This document shows positions 26,161 to 37,644 of a DNA stretch of 64,000 nt, one piece after another; within the stretch, counting starts at the first letter, position 1, and every line of letters starts with the position of its first letter. Made by a program: the position numbers and the translations under genes. The notes under the pieces are model-generated. The model did no database searches, was not told the DNA's origin, and saw nothing but the letters and a program-made list of their open reading frames with translations. The stretch comes from Aquabacterium parvum (lineage in GTDB: Bacteria > Pseudomonadota > Gammaproteobacteria > Burkholderiales > Burkholderiaceae_C): contig NZ_LFRI01000165.1 in assembly GCF_001447195.1 (NCBI RefSeq), forward strand, positions 43,435-107,434, written 5' to 3'.

Positions 26161-28572
26161 ATGACATTGGCCTCTCACCGAGCCCTGGCCCAGGGGGCGC
26201 GCGTCACGCACCTCGAGGCACTGATCCACGGCGCCCGTGGTCTTGTGCAGGCGTGCCTGGACGGCGCCCGCACGCTGGCCACGCAGTCGGCGGAGCCGGC
26301 GCTGCACGCCCGCCGCCGTGACCTGGTGCTGGACCTGCCTCGTGCCGTCAGGGGGTGGCACCAGGCGCTCACCACGCAACTGAGCCAGGCGCTGTCCGAT
26401 GTGCGCCTCGGACGACCTTTGTCCGTGCGCAGCGCGGGCGCCTCGGGGGCGTCATCCGGGGTGCCGGTGGACATCCCCTTGAGCCTGGTCGAAGACAGCG
26501 AAGTCGAGCAGGGGCTGACGGCGTCTCGCCTGGCCCAGGCCATCGCCGACCTGTCGGGGCAGGAGTACACCGACCTCAATGCACGCCTGCAGTCTGTGGG
26601 CGGGGCGGTCGATGCCGCCCATGGTCAGCAAGATGTGCTGGCGGCGCCCTGGATCGCCAAGCAGATGCTTGACGCCTGGCTGGCGGCAGAGTTGTCGATG
26701 CAGCATTGGCAGACGCTGCAGAACGTGCTGCACCAGGAGGTCTCCAGCTGGGTGCAGGAGGCTTATCACGCGGCCAACGAGGCCTTGCTGGACCAGGGCG
26801 TGCGCCCTGAGATCGACTTGCGCCCGTTCATCCGACGGGCGGCGCCGGGGGTCATGCCCAGCAGACCGATGGGGCTGGACACGATCGCCAGCCTGCGTGG
26901 CGGTGGTGGCGTGGGCGTGGCTGGCGGCTGGAGCCCGTCTGGCTCCGGTGGCATGGGCGGCCCCAGTGGTTCCGGCGTGCCCATGGGGCCTGTCACGGGC
27001 GGCAACAGCGGCTTGCAGCCCCTGGGGCAGGCCTACGACGAGACCCGCATGCTCACGCAGGTGCCAGGCCTGGGGCGCATGGCGGTGCAGTCGCAGGCCT
27101 TGCTGGGGCAGCTCAACCAGTTCGTGGCCCGCCACGTGCCAGGCTTCGTGCCCACCAAACCCGATGCGGCCTTGCGGGCCCCCGGGCCGGTGTCGACCTC
27201 GCTGGGCCTGGCCATTCGGCAGGTGGGCGAAGCGGTGCGGCGCCGCGCCGAGCCGGTCGATGGCAGCGCGCCGACCACCCCCGAAGCGGCCTTGCGGGAC
27301 CTTGACCACGACCGCGCCGCGCTCAAGAAGGCCGCCACCAGCCCGTCCGAGCGGGCCACCATCGAGGTCGTGGCCTTGCTGTTCCAGGCCATCCTCATGG
27401 AAGAGCGCTTGCCCGCGAGCATCCGCGTCTGGTTCGCCCGCTTGCAGATGCCGGTGCTGCGCGTGGCCGTCAGCGAGCCCGATTTCTTTGCCTCCACCAG
27501 CCACCCGGCGCGCCGCCTGATCGACCGCATGGGCTCGTGCGTGATGGGCTTCGTGGCCGGCGCCCAGGAGGGCGAGGACGCCCTGCACCGCGAGATCCGC
27601 CGCGTGGTCCAGGTGGTCGAGGCCTACCCGGACACCGGCCGCAAGGTCTTCCAGACCGTGCTGACCGAGTTCGAGCGTTTCCTGGAAACCTATTTCCGCG
27701 ACGAGCACGCCGCTGGGCGCAAAGGCATCTCGCTGGCCCAGCAGGTCGAGCAGCGCGAGACCTGGGCCATCCAGTTCACGATCGAGCTGCGCAAGATGCT
27801 CGAGTCGGTGCCGGTGCACGAGGGCGTGCGCGATTTCCTCTTCCGCGTCTGGGCCGATGTGCTGGCGCACAGCGCGGTGCAGCATGGCCAGGCCAGCGAC
27901 GCCACCCGGGCGCTCAAGCATGCCGCGGCCGACCTGATCTGGTCGGCCAGCGCCAAAACCTCGCGCGAAGAGCGCGCCGAGGTGCTGCGCCGCCTGCCGC
28001 CGCTGCTCAAGACTGTGCGCGAAGGCATGATGCGCGCTGGCCTGCCCAGCGACGCCCAGGACCGCCACATCCAGTCGCTCAACACGGCGCTGGCGGCGGC
28101 CTTCTCGGCCCGCTCGGCACCGCTGTCGTCCACCGTGCTTCGCGAGCTGACCCAGCGCCTCGAAGCCCTCGATGAGTTGCTGCCCGACCTCACCGGGGTC
28201 GAGCTGGACGTGGACACCCTGCGTGACCTGTCGGGGCACGAAACCGAAGACCTGGAGATCGTGGCCGAAGGAGGCTCGATGCCGACCCCGGCCATGCAGG
28301 CCTGGGCTCGCGAGCTGCAGATCGGCGCCTGGTTCAACCTCGACTACCGTGGCCGCCACGAACACGTGCAGCTGGCCTGGCAGGGCCTGCACAAGCAGCT
28401 CAGCCTGTTCGTGACCCCGGGCGGCCGTGGCGTGCTGTTCCAACTGCACCGCCTGGGCGCCTTCCTGCAGGCTGGCCTGATGGTGCCGCTGGAAGAAGAG
28501 TCTTTGACCACCCGCGCCACGCGCGAGGCCCTGGCCAAGCTCGACGCCGACCCCGCGCGCCTGCTGCAGTGA
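26161..28572 (+). CDS. DUF1631 family protein
   Basis: A protein of 803 aa. The N-terminal helical part, a Gly/Ser-rich linker at about residues 240-290, and the later ATIEVVALLFQAILMEERLPASIRVWFARLQMPVLRVAVSEPDFF block match DUF1631, a large mostly helical family of beta- and gamma-proteobacteria (sometimes mis-annotated as thymidine phosphorylase). The C-terminal GAWFNLDYRGRHEHVQLAW segment resembles a PilZ-like end, but this is weak. No ribosome-binding site precedes the ATG at 26161, since the terminator T-run ends at 26158; the true start could lie slightly downstream. Function is unknown. Confidence 0.82.
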   Translation: MTLASHRALAQGARVTHLEALIHGARGLVQACLDGARTLATQSAEPALHARRRDLVLDLPRAVRGWHQALTTQLSQALSDVRLGRPLSVRSAGASGASSGVPVDIPLSLVEDSEVEQGLTASRLAQAIADLSGQEYTDLNARLQSVGGAVDAAHGQQDVLAAPWIAKQMLDAWLAAELSMQHWQTLQNVLHQEVSSWVQEAYHAANEALLDQGVRPEIDLRPFIRRAAPGVMPSRPMGLDTIASLRGGGGVGVAGGWSPSGSGGMGGPSGSGVPMGPVTGGNSGLQPLGQAYDETRMLTQVPGLGRMAVQSQALLGQLNQFVARHVPGFVPTKPDAALRAPGPVSTSLGLAIRQVGEAVRRRAEPVDGSAPTTPEAALRDLDHDRAALKKAATSPSERATIEVVALLFQAILMEERLPASIRVWFARLQMPVLRVAVSEPDFFASTSHPARRLIDRMGSCVMGFVAGAQEGEDALHREIRRVVQVVEAYPDTGRKVFQTVLTEFERFLETYFRDEHAAGRKGISLAQQVEQRETWAIQFTIELRKMLESVPVHEGVRDFLFRVWADVLAHSAVQHGQASDATRALKHAAADLIWSASAKTSREERAEVLRRLPPLLKTVREGMMRAGLPSDAQDRHIQSLNTALAAAFSARSAPLSSTVLRELTQRLEALDELLPDLTGVELDVDTLRDLSGHETEDLEIVAEGGSMPTPAMQAWARELQIGAWFNLDYRGRHEHVQLAWQGLHKQLSLFVTPGGRGVLFQLHRLGAFLQAGLMVPLEEESLTTRATREALAKLDADPARLLQ

Positions 28573-28710
28573 CCCCCGCCAGCAGGGCGGATCCGGCCGT
28601 CCGTGACATCTGGGCGGGCTGCGAGAAATAACGCACGAAGGCGCGTTTATTCCTTCCACTTCGTAAAAAGGGCTCTGGCAGCATCTCCGACAAGCTTCTC
28701 GGAGTCCCGC

Positions 28711-30276
28711 ATGGCCTTTCGTCGACCGTCCAACACATCATCGCCCTGGGTGGGCCTTGCCCAGGATGGCGCCGTGTTGCTCGCTGTCGAAGTGGCGCAT
28801 GGCGCCGACCGCCCGTCGGTGCAGTGGGTGGGTCGGGTGGACGCATCCAGCCTGAGCAATGGCCTGCAGGCCCTGAACCGGCAGCGCCGGTTGGGCTCGT
28901 CCAAGCTGGTCGGGCTGCTGTCCAACGACGCGGCCCGCCTGGTGGCCATCCCCGCGCCCGATGTGCCCCGCTCCGAATGGGCCGATGCGCTGCGCTGGTC
29001 GCTGCGCGATCACGTGGATTTCGAGGTCGATGACGCGCTCATCGACGTGCTGGAGGTGCCCGAAGCCACCCAGTTGCGCCAGAGTCGCCCGACGCTGACC
29101 GTGGTGCTGCCGCGCGCGCGCTTCGTGCAGGTGCAAACCGACGTTGATGACGCTGGCTTGCACTGGACAGCGCTGGATGTGCCCGAGACCGCCTTGCGCA
29201 ACATCAGCGCCCTGGGCGAGGTGGAGGGCAAGGCCCACGCCCTGCTGGCCTTCGGTGAAACCAGTTCTTTGCTGGTCATCACTTACCAGGGCGAGCTGGT
29301 CATGGCCCGCCACATCGAGGTGCAGGGCTCGGCGATGGCCAGCTCGAGCGAGTCACGCGAGGGTGCGCTCAGCCGGGCATCGCTGGAGGTGCTGCGCACC
29401 ATCGACACCTTCGAGCGCATGCACAGCGAGGTCTCGCTGCAAGGCCTGTCGGTGGTCTTGCCCCCGGGCAGCGGCGAAGAAGTCCTGCCCATGCTCTCGG
29501 ACCTGATCTATGTGCCGGTGCAGGCTTTCCGCTTGAGCGACTGGATCGACCTGTCACCGCTGGGTGATGCCCACCCCTGGGTGAGCAGCGGCGTCAACCT
29601 GGCCGACCTGTGCGCTTTGGGCGGCGCTTTGCGGCCCATGGCCGAAGCGGCCGGGCGACAGCAGCTGCGCTTTGTGGATGAAAACGAAGCCGCAGGCTCC
29701 GGCGGCCCCTGGAGCGCCCAGATGGGTTTGCGCCTGGCGGGCATCGTCGCGGCGCTGGGCTTGTCGGTGGGCGTGGGTCTGAGCCTGTGGGCCAGCCACG
29801 CGACCACGCGGGCCCAGCAGGTCGAGGCCGAGTTGGCTCAACTGCAGCGCTCGGTGACCGAGCCCCAGGCGAGCAACGTCACCCGTGAGCTGGAAGAGTT
29901 GCAGCGCAAAGAGGCGGTGCAGACGCAGCTGCGTCAGGTGTTGCAGGGCAACGTGAGCGCCACGTCCATGGGTTACTCGGACCTGTTGATTTCGCTGGGC
30001 CGTCAGACCCAGCCGGGCTTGTGGATCACTGGCTTGAAGGTGCGTGGCGATGGCCGCGACCTCGAGCTGCGTGGCCGCATGACCAACCCGGGGCTGTTGC
30101 CCGCTTACCTGCGTCGGCTGGAGAAGGAAGACCGGTTCCGCAGCAGGCGCTTTGCGCAGATCGAGGTGCGCGACACGGTGTCGGAAGAGGGGTCTGTCCC
30201 TTCTGGCATCACCGAATTCACATTGCGTGGCCGTGAGGCGGCCGAGCGCGTGGCGACCCAGAAGGAGACCCCATGA
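28711..30276 (+). CDS. mshI: MSHA biogenesis protein MshI
   Basis: A protein of 521 aa from the ATG at 28711. The first two thirds have a PilM/GspL-like actin-fold organisation (cytoplasmic; [15 protein letters not shown], then [15 protein letters not shown]). A membrane helix lies near residues 340-360 ([19 protein letters not shown]), followed by a coiled-coil and a PilN-like periplasmic end. MshI takes the PilM+PilN place of the inner-membrane platform in mannose-sensitive haemagglutinin-type IV pili. It overlaps mshJ by 4 bp and opens the operon. Upstream, 28573-28710 shows no clear promoter. Confidence 0.85.
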   Translation: MAFRRPSNTSSPWVGLAQDGAVLLAVEVAHGADRPSVQWVGRVDASSLSNGLQALNRQRRLGSSKLVGLLSNDAARLVAIPAPDVPRSEWADALRWSLRDHVDFEVDDALIDVLEVPEATQLRQSRPTLTVVLPRARFVQVQTDVDDAGLHWTALDVPETALRNISALGEVEGKAHALLAFGETSSLLVITYQGELVMARHIEVQGSAMASSSESREGALSRASLEVLRTIDTFERMHSEVSLQGLSVVLPPGSGEEVLPMLSDLIYVPVQAFRLSDWIDLSPLGDAHPWVSSGVNLADLCALGGALRPMAEAAGRQQLRFVDENEAAGSGGPWSAQMGLRLAGIVAALGLSVGVGLSLWASHATTRAQQVEAELAQLQRSVTEPQASNVTRELEELQRKEAVQTQLRQVLQGNVSATSMGYSDLLISLGRQTQPGLWITGLKVRGDGRDLELRGRMTNPGLLPAYLRRLEKEDRFRSRRFAQIEVRDTVSEEGSVPSGITEFTLRGREAAERVATQKETP

Positions 30277-31106
30277 AGGGCCTCAAACTCCCTGCTCTGT
30301 CTTGGCCGAAGCTCTCGCTGCCGGGGCTTGGGCGCTTCGCGGGTGCGACGGCTGGTGCGCGGGCACAAGCCCCCGCAGCCCCTGCTGCCCGTGCGTCGTT
30401 GAACATCCCGGGCCTGGACAAATGGGCGCCTCAGGTGCTGTTGCGTTGGCGACAGCTGCGCCGCCAGTTCGATGGGCGTTTGCTCAACGAGCGTCGGCTG
30501 TTGATCGGGGCCCTGATCGCCCTGATCGCCTACTTGTGCGACCTGACGTTGATCACGCCGGCGTTCGAGGCCCTGAAGGCCGCACGTCAACGCGAGCAGG
30601 TTGCCACCATGGCTCGCGACGCCATGCAGACCGAGCTCAACCGCAAGCGGGTGGAGCTGGCCACGCGGCTCATGGCCGCTCAGAAGGAGCAGGCCGAGTT
30701 GCGCAAGCGCCTGGCCGATGGCGAGCAGGAGCTGGCACGCCAGCAGTCGATGATGGCCCCCGCGCGCGAGATGCAGAACCTGCTGGAAGGGCTGCTGGCA
30801 CAGCAGGGCCAATTGCGGCTCAAGGCGATGCGCACCCAGGCTCCGGTCGAGGTCCAGTTCAATGGCGCGCAGGGTGCTTCGGCCCCTGCGGGTGCCACCC
30901 CGGTGCTCTACAGCCATGGCCTGGAGATCAGCGTGTCCGGTCCCTACCTGGACCTGGTGGGCTGGTTGCGCAGCATCGAGCAACTGCCTCGCCGCCTGCT
31001 TTGGAGCGGCATGAGCCTGAGCGTGGTCGATGGCGCGCCGCCCACGCTGACGCTGCAGGTGCAGACCTACAGCCCGGACCGCGATCCCTTGGAGATTGCC
31101 CCATGA
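30273..31106 (+). CDS. mshJ: MSHA biogenesis protein MshJ (PilO/GspM-like)
   Basis: A protein of 277 aa. It has a cytoplasmic proline/alanine-rich start, one membrane helix (RRLLIGALIALIAYLCDLTLI, about residues 70-92), and a coiled coil (QMQTELNRKRVELATRLMAAQ region). The compact C-terminal ferredoxin-like domain (ISVSGPYLDLVGWLRSIEQL) is typical of GspM-b/PilO. It aligns the ATPase platform with the outer-membrane secretin. It starts inside the stop of mshI and overlaps mshK by 4 bp. Confidence 0.85.
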   Translation: MKGLKLPALSWPKLSLPGLGRFAGATAGARAQAPAAPAARASLNIPGLDKWAPQVLLRWRQLRRQFDGRLLNERRLLIGALIALIAYLCDLTLITPAFEALKAARQREQVATMARDAMQTELNRKRVELATRLMAAQKEQAELRKRLADGEQELARQQSMMAPAREMQNLLEGLLAQQGQLRLKAMRTQAPVEVQFNGAQGASAPAGATPVLYSHGLEISVSGPYLDLVGWLRSIEQLPRRLLWSGMSLSVVDGAPPTLTLQVQTYSPDRDPLEIAP

Positions 31107-31576
31107 GCCGGCTTTCCTTCTCTTGCCTGAGCGCCGCAGCCATGTTGGCCCTGGGTGGCTGGCTTCACAGCGCCTTCGCACAGACCAACCCGCTGCTGGG
31201 CTTGAACGACCCGACCCGCCCGCCCGCCGGCCTGGTCAAGGTCGATCGCGCTGGTGGGGGCGCTGCCCCGGGCGTTGCGGCGGTGGCGCCCGATGCCGCC
31301 AGCGCCGCCAGCGCACCTGCGCCAGCGCCCCGCGAGCCCGAACTCGTGTTGCAGCTCGTGCGCACCGACCCGGTCAGCGGCCGAGGCGTGGCCCTCATCA
31401 ACGACCGTTTGCTCGAGCCTGGCTCGCGCATCGAAGGCTGGACGCTGGTGGCGGTCAATTCGAACGAAGCTTTCTTGCAAGGCCCGCGTGGCCGCCTGCG
31501 CCTGAGCCTCACAGGCGCCCAGGTGATCGAACGGAACCCGAAGTCGGCGCAGTCCCGCCGGGGACGAAAGGAATGA
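31103..31576 (+). CDS. mshK: MSHA biogenesis protein MshK
   Basis: A protein of 157 aa from the ATG at 31103, with an N-terminal signal peptide (about residues 1-25, ending SAFAQ). A LNDPTRPP motif, typical of MshK and GspC/PilP-like periplasmic proteins, follows. The C-terminal HR-like domain includes LQLVRTDPVSGRGVALINDR and GSRIEGWTLVAVNSNEAFL. It probably links the platform to the secretin MshL. ATGA overlaps with both neighbours show tight coupling. Confidence 0.82.
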   Translation: MSRLSFSCLSAAAMLALGGWLHSAFAQTNPLLGLNDPTRPPAGLVKVDRAGGGAAPGVAAVAPDAASAASAPAPAPREPELVLQLVRTDPVSGRGVALINDRLLEPGSRIEGWTLVAVNSNEAFLQGPRGRLRLSLTGAQVIERNPKSAQSRRGRKE

Positions 31577-33522
31577 ACATGATCCGTACCTGCATCCTGG
31601 TGATGGTCAGTGGTGCCCTGGTCTGCCCGACGGCCGGCGCCAACTCCTCCATCCACCCTTGGCACCGAGGCAAGCCTTCGCTGAAAGACGCACCGTCGAT
31701 GCGCGTGGCGCCCGAGGCGCTGGCCGACATCGATTGGGACCGGCTGCCGCCCACGGGCGCTGGTCCGGCGTCTGTTGAAGCGGGCTCGCGCATGACCCTG
31801 ACCCTCGCGTCGCTGGGCCCCGCACACGCCGAGGCGCGTCACGTCGCACAGGCTTCGGCCACGGTGAGCCCCCCCGTGGCGGCCCCAGCCCCTGTGCAGG
31901 CCAGGCCCGTGCCGCAGGCGGCTCAGCCAGTCGCCCCCGCCAGCCCTGTCAGCCCTTTCGCCGCGCCGGCCATTGCCCCGCTGGCTGCGCCGATGGCCGC
32001 GCCGGTTTACGCGGCCCCGGCTGCCTCGCCCGCCCGAGGCTTCGAGCCCCGCTTTGACCTGTCGGTGCACAACGCGCCTGCCGCGCAGGTCTTCCTGCAG
32101 CTGGGGGTGAACACGCCTTACAACATCCTGGTCTCGCCCGAGATCGCGGGCAACGTCACCTTGTCGCTCAAGCAGACCACGGTGCCCGAGGCCCTGGAGA
32201 CGCTGCGCGAGCTCTTCGGCTATGACTTCCGCATGGCATCGGGCAACCGCGTCTTCGTCTACCCGAACACGGTGCAGACCCGGCTGTACAAGATCAACTA
32301 CCTGCCAGGCCGCCGTGTGGGCGCCTCCGACCTGCGCGTGAGCTCCAGCTCGATCGGCCAGGCATCGGGGGGCAGCGGCACCAGCACGGGCACTGGCTCT
32401 ACCTCTACTTCGGGTTCGGGCTCGACGGTCACGCGCGGGCAGGACACCTCTTCGGTGCGCATGACCTCGGACACCGACTTCTGGCGCGAGGTGCAGGAGG
32501 CCCTGAACAACCTGGTCGGCAAGGAGGCGGGCCGCAACGTCACGCTCAACCCTGGCGCTGGCGTGATCGTCGTGCGCGCCACCCCGGGTGAGCTGCGCCA
32601 GGTGGCCGATTACCTGCGCGCCATCCAGCTGACGATCGAGCGTCAGGTGATGCTTGAAGCCAAGATCGTCGAGATCAGGCTGAGCAAGGGCTCGGAGACG
32701 GGCGTGAACTGGACGGCCTTCCGTGGCATCAACAGTGGCTCGACCAAGGTCGGTGGCATCGGCATGGCGCCGGGTGTGACGCTGACCAACACCGGCTCGC
32801 TCAAGGACAGCAACCTCACGGTGACGCCGGGCGTGTCCGCCGCGGCCGAAGCATTGGGCAAGGGCTTTTATGGCCTGGCCTTCCAGTCGGCCAACTTCGC
32901 GGCCCTGCTGTCCTTCCTGGAAACGCAGGGTGACGTGAAGGTGCTGTCCAGCCCGCGCATCGCCACGCTCAACAACCAGAAGGCCGTGCTCAAGGTGGGC
33001 AGCGACGAGCTGTTCGTCACCGGCGTGTCGACCACGCAGACCAGCACCGGCAGCACCACCACCAGCTCGCCAACCTTGTCGCTGCAGCCCTTCTTCAGCG
33101 GCATTTCGCTGGACGTGACGCCGCAGATCGACGACACCGGCACGGTGATGCTGCACGTGCACCCGGCCATCAGCTCGGTGGCCGAGAAGGAGAAGGTCAT
33201 CGACCTGGGTGAGATGGGCTCTTACCGCCTGCCCCTGGCCGCCAGCTCCATCAACGAGACCGACAGCATCGTGCGGGTGCGCGACGGCCAGATCGTCGCC
33301 ATCGGCGGCCTGATGCAGCAGAACTCGATCAACGACCGCAGCGGTGTGCCCGGCTTGAGCGGCATCCCCGGTGTGGGCGGCCTGTTCCGCTATCAGTCCA
33401 ACAGCGAGACCAAGCACGAGCTGGTCATCCTGATCAAACCCACCGTGATCAGCGAAGACGGCCAAGGCTGGCCTTCGGCGGACTCGGCCCTGGCTCGCTT
33501 CAACGAAGCGCAGCAGAACTGA
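31573..33522 (+). CDS. mshL: Pilus secretin MshL
   Basis: A protein of 649 aa from the ATG at 31573 (second Met at 31579), with AAAGGA upstream and a signal peptide. An Ala/Pro-rich linker (about residues 95-155) is followed by an STN domain (FDLSVHNAPAAQVFLQLGV) and a low-complexity Gly/Ser/Thr stretch near 260-285. The secretin barrel follows (VKVLSSPRIATLNNQKAVLKVG, then GVPGLSGIPGVGGLFRYQS, ELVILIKPTVI). It forms the outer-membrane channel for the pilus. It is followed at 21 bp by the ATPase; mshM and mshN, which usually lie between, are missing. Confidence 0.92.
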   Translation: MNMIRTCILVMVSGALVCPTAGANSSIHPWHRGKPSLKDAPSMRVAPEALADIDWDRLPPTGAGPASVEAGSRMTLTLASLGPAHAEARHVAQASATVSPPVAAPAPVQARPVPQAAQPVAPASPVSPFAAPAIAPLAAPMAAPVYAAPAASPARGFEPRFDLSVHNAPAAQVFLQLGVNTPYNILVSPEIAGNVTLSLKQTTVPEALETLRELFGYDFRMASGNRVFVYPNTVQTRLYKINYLPGRRVGASDLRVSSSSIGQASGGSGTSTGTGSTSTSGSGSTVTRGQDTSSVRMTSDTDFWREVQEALNNLVGKEAGRNVTLNPGAGVIVVRATPGELRQVADYLRAIQLTIERQVMLEAKIVEIRLSKGSETGVNWTAFRGINSGSTKVGGIGMAPGVTLTNTGSLKDSNLTVTPGVSAAAEALGKGFYGLAFQSANFAALLSFLETQGDVKVLSSPRIATLNNQKAVLKVGSDELFVTGVSTTQTSTGSTTTSSPTLSLQPFFSGISLDVTPQIDDTGTVMLHVHPAISSVAEKEKVIDLGEMGSYRLPLAASSINETDSIVRVRDGQIVAIGGLMQQNSINDRSGVPGLSGIPGVGGLFRYQSNSETKHELVILIKPTVISEDGQGWPSADSALARFNEAQQN

Positions 33523-33543
33523 CCGCCCCTCGGAGAGAGCACC

Positions 33544-35253
<1,710 letters not shown>

Positions 35254-35260
35254 GGACCGC

Positions 35261-36493
35261 ATGAGCCGCTTCCACTACACCGCTCGCGGACCCCACGGCC
35301 CTGTGCAAGGCGTGCAGGAGGCCGCCTCGGCCGCTGCCGTCGCCGACGAGCTGCGCATGAAGGGCTGGGTCCCCCTGACCATCAAGGCCGATGCGCCGAC
35401 GGCGGCCAAGGGCGTGTCGGCCCCTGTGGCCCAGCCCGCCTGGATGGCGCCCAAGGTGCAGCCGCAGGATGTGATGCTCTTCAGCAAGCAGCTGTTCACG
35501 CTGATCAAGGCGGGTGTGCCGCTGCTGCGTGCGCTCAATGGCCTGCAGGAAACGGCCATCAACCCCACGTTCAAGACCGTGGTGGGCGATTTGCGCCGCA
35601 GCCTGGAGGCGGGCGTGGACCTGTCCGGCGCCATGGCCCAGCACCCCAAGGTGTTCGACAACTTCTATGTGTCGATGGTGCGCGTGGGCGAGGCCTCGGG
35701 CCAGCTCGAAGAGGTGTTCAAGCGCCTGGCCGATCACCTGCAGTTCGAGGCCGCCATGCGCCAGCAGGTCAAGTCGGCCATGCGTTACCCGAGTTTCGTG
35801 ATCATGGCCATGGCCGGCGCCATCGGCGTCATCAACGTGATGGTGATCCCGTCTTTTGCCGGCGTGTTCAAGAGCATGGGGGCCGAGCTGCCCATCCTCA
35901 CCAAGCTGTTGGTGGGCACCTCCAACTTCACGCTGGACAACGGCGGCACCCTGGTCGGTGTGGCAATCGGCTTGTTCCTGTTGTGGCGCCACTGGAAGAA
36001 GAGCCCGCAAGGGCGGCCCATCTGGGACCGCATGGTGCTGAACTTCCCGCTGGTGGGCCCCATCGTGACCAAGGCGGCGCTGTCGCGCTTTGCGCGCGCC
36101 TTCTCGCTGTCGCTGCGCAGCGGCGTGCCCATGGAGCGCGCGCTGCTGGGCGTGGCCCAGACGGCCGACAACGCCCACCTGGCCGCGGCCATCGAATCAA
36201 TGAAAGACCGCGTCATGCGCGGCGAGTCTTTGGCGTCTTCTGCGGCCAGCACGGGCGTGTTCACGCCCATGGCGGTGCAGATGATCGCCATCGGTGAGGA
36301 GACCGGCATGCTCGATGACCTGCTCGACGAAGTGGGCGAGATGTACAACAACGACGTGCAGTACGCGCTCAAGACGCTGTCTCAGCAGATCGAGCCGATC
36401 CTGGTCGTGTTCATGGGGGGGCTGGTGCTCGTGCTGGCCCTGGGTGTTTTTCTTCCGATGTGGAATTTGGGGCAGGTCACCCTCAAGCATTGA
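35261..36493 (+). CDS. mshG: Pilus inner-membrane platform protein MshG (type II secretion F family)
   Basis: A protein of 410 aa with two GspF domains, each with the FxxxLxxLxxAGVPLLRAL- and VGEASGQLEEVFKRLADHL-type motifs (second copy IGEETGMLDDLLDEVGEMY). There are three membrane helices, the last near the C-terminus (VFMGGLVLVLALGVFLPMW). This is the conserved polytopic platform that moves pilins into the growing fibre. It is the last gene before the pilins. Confidence 0.94.
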   Translation: MSRFHYTARGPHGPVQGVQEAASAAAVADELRMKGWVPLTIKADAPTAAKGVSAPVAQPAWMAPKVQPQDVMLFSKQLFTLIKAGVPLLRALNGLQETAINPTFKTVVGDLRRSLEAGVDLSGAMAQHPKVFDNFYVSMVRVGEASGQLEEVFKRLADHLQFEAAMRQQVKSAMRYPSFVIMAMAGAIGVINVMVIPSFAGVFKSMGAELPILTKLLVGTSNFTLDNGGTLVGVAIGLFLLWRHWKKSPQGRPIWDRMVLNFPLVGPIVTKAALSRFARAFSLSLRSGVPMERALLGVAQTADNAHLAAAIESMKDRVMRGESLASSAASTGVFTPMAVQMIAIGEETGMLDDLLDEVGEMYNNDVQYALKTLSQQIEPILVVFMGGLVLVLALGVFLPMWNLGQVTLKH

Positions 36494-36510
36494 GGACAAC
36501 TGCCGAAACA

Positions 36511-36531
36511 GCACGTGAACGTGCAACTTTT
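36511..36531 (+). other. Small stem-loop upstream of the pilin genes
   Basis: GCACG (36511-36515) pairs with CGTGC (36520-36524) around TGAA and is followed by AACTTTT. A second GCCGG/CCGGC pair lies at 36535-36556. These may be a weak terminator or processing site that lets pilin mRNA be made separately from the assembly genes. The stems are short. Confidence 0.35.
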
Positions 36532-36579
36532 ACCGCCGGTCAGCAGGGCATCCGGCGTCCTTCGCAGAAAGAGGTCATC

Positions 36580-37032
36580 ATGAAATCGTCGATCCGTTCC
36601 ATTTCTCGCCGCGCCCAGGCCGGCTTCACGATGATCGAGCTGATCGTCGTCATCGTGATCCTGGGCATCCTGGCCGCCACGGCCCTGCCCAAGTTCATCG
36701 ACCTGCGCTCCGATGCGTCCAAGTCGGCGCTCGAAGGCGTGGCGGGCAACCTGAGCAGCGCCATGTCCATCAACTACGCTGCCTGTGCCGCGTCGAACCA
36801 GACTGAAGTCGCTGGCAAGTGCCTGAAGATCGCCGATTGCATCAATGGCGCCAATTTGCTCCAAGGCATCACCGGCAACACGACGGGCTCCTTCACCTTG
36901 GCCAACAGCACCTACAGCATCACCAGCGCTGCAACGACCACGAATGGCACTTCGTACACGTGCCAGGTGAGCACCACCTCGGGCGGCTCCACGATCAGCA
37001 CGAACTTCATGGCGATCGGCGCTGCCAACTGA
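36580..37032 (+). CDS. mshA: MSHA-type major pilin, first copy
   Basis: A protein of 150 aa from the ATG at 36580, preceded by AAAGAGG. A short basic leader ends in Gly and is followed by FTMIELIVVIVILGILAATA, the prepilin cleavage site with Glu5 retained. After this N-terminal helix comes PKFIDLRSDAS, typical of MshA, and a Thr/Ser/Asn-rich globular part with four cysteines, two in KCLKIADC. It is the probable structural subunit of the fibre. The next gene encodes a close relative. Confidence 0.9.
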   Translation: MKSSIRSISRRAQAGFTMIELIVVIVILGILAATALPKFIDLRSDASKSALEGVAGNLSSAMSINYAACAASNQTEVAGKCLKIADCINGANLLQGITGNTTGSFTLANSTYSITSAATTTNGTSYTCQVSTTSGGSTISTNFMAIGAAN

Positions 37033-37092
37033 TGGGTGCAGCACTGGGTGAGGCAGCGCGCCGTCCTGTTGCAGTTTGACCGGAGCCGAGCG

Positions 37093-37521
37093 ATGCGCAC
37101 CCTTGAGCGAGGCTTCACCATGATCGAGCTGATCGTGGTGATCGTGATCCTGGGCATCCTGGCGGCCACCGCCTTGCCCAAGTTCATCGACCTGCGCTCG
37201 GACGCGTTGAGCAGCTCGGCCAACGGCATGGCCGGCAGCCTCACCAGCGCGATGTCGGTGAACTACGCTGGCTGCTCGGCCACGTCCCACAACATCACGG
37301 GGGCCAATGCCGACAAGTGCAGGCAAGTGAGCGACTGCACCGATGGCGCCGCCCTGCTGCAAGGCGTCACGGCCAACCCGTTCACTCAGGCGGGCACGAC
37401 CTTCACCATCACCGCCACGAACCTCGGCACCAACGGCTCGACCGCCTCTTGCGAGCTGACGGTGTCGAGGTCCGGGGTGAGCGCTGTGGCGCACTTCACG
37501 GGCATCGCCGCCGGCAATTGA
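37093..37521 (+). CDS. MSHA-type pilin, second copy
   Basis: A protein of 142 aa from the ATG at 37093, with a very short leader (MRTLERG) before FTMIELIVVIVILG. The helix and the ATALPKFIDLRSDA segment are almost identical to the upstream pilin. The globular part keeps NYAGCSA, DKCRQVSDC and GAALLQG but otherwise diverges. It may be a second major or a minor (MshB-like) pilin. It is 60 bp after the first copy and the pair looks like a duplication. Confidence 0.88.
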   Translation: MRTLERGFTMIELIVVIVILGILAATALPKFIDLRSDALSSSANGMAGSLTSAMSVNYAGCSATSHNITGANADKCRQVSDCTDGAALLQGVTANPFTQAGTTFTITATNLGTNGSTASCELTVSRSGVSAVAHFTGIAAGN

Positions 37522-37644
37522 GCGCCTTGTGCGTGACTTTGTGCACCCCTTGGGCGGTGGCATGCGCTGACAGGCTCAAGTCCGAAAATGCACGGGCCGA
37601 AAATGTGACAAACCGCTTCCACGATGTCGCAGTCGGAGTCACCC

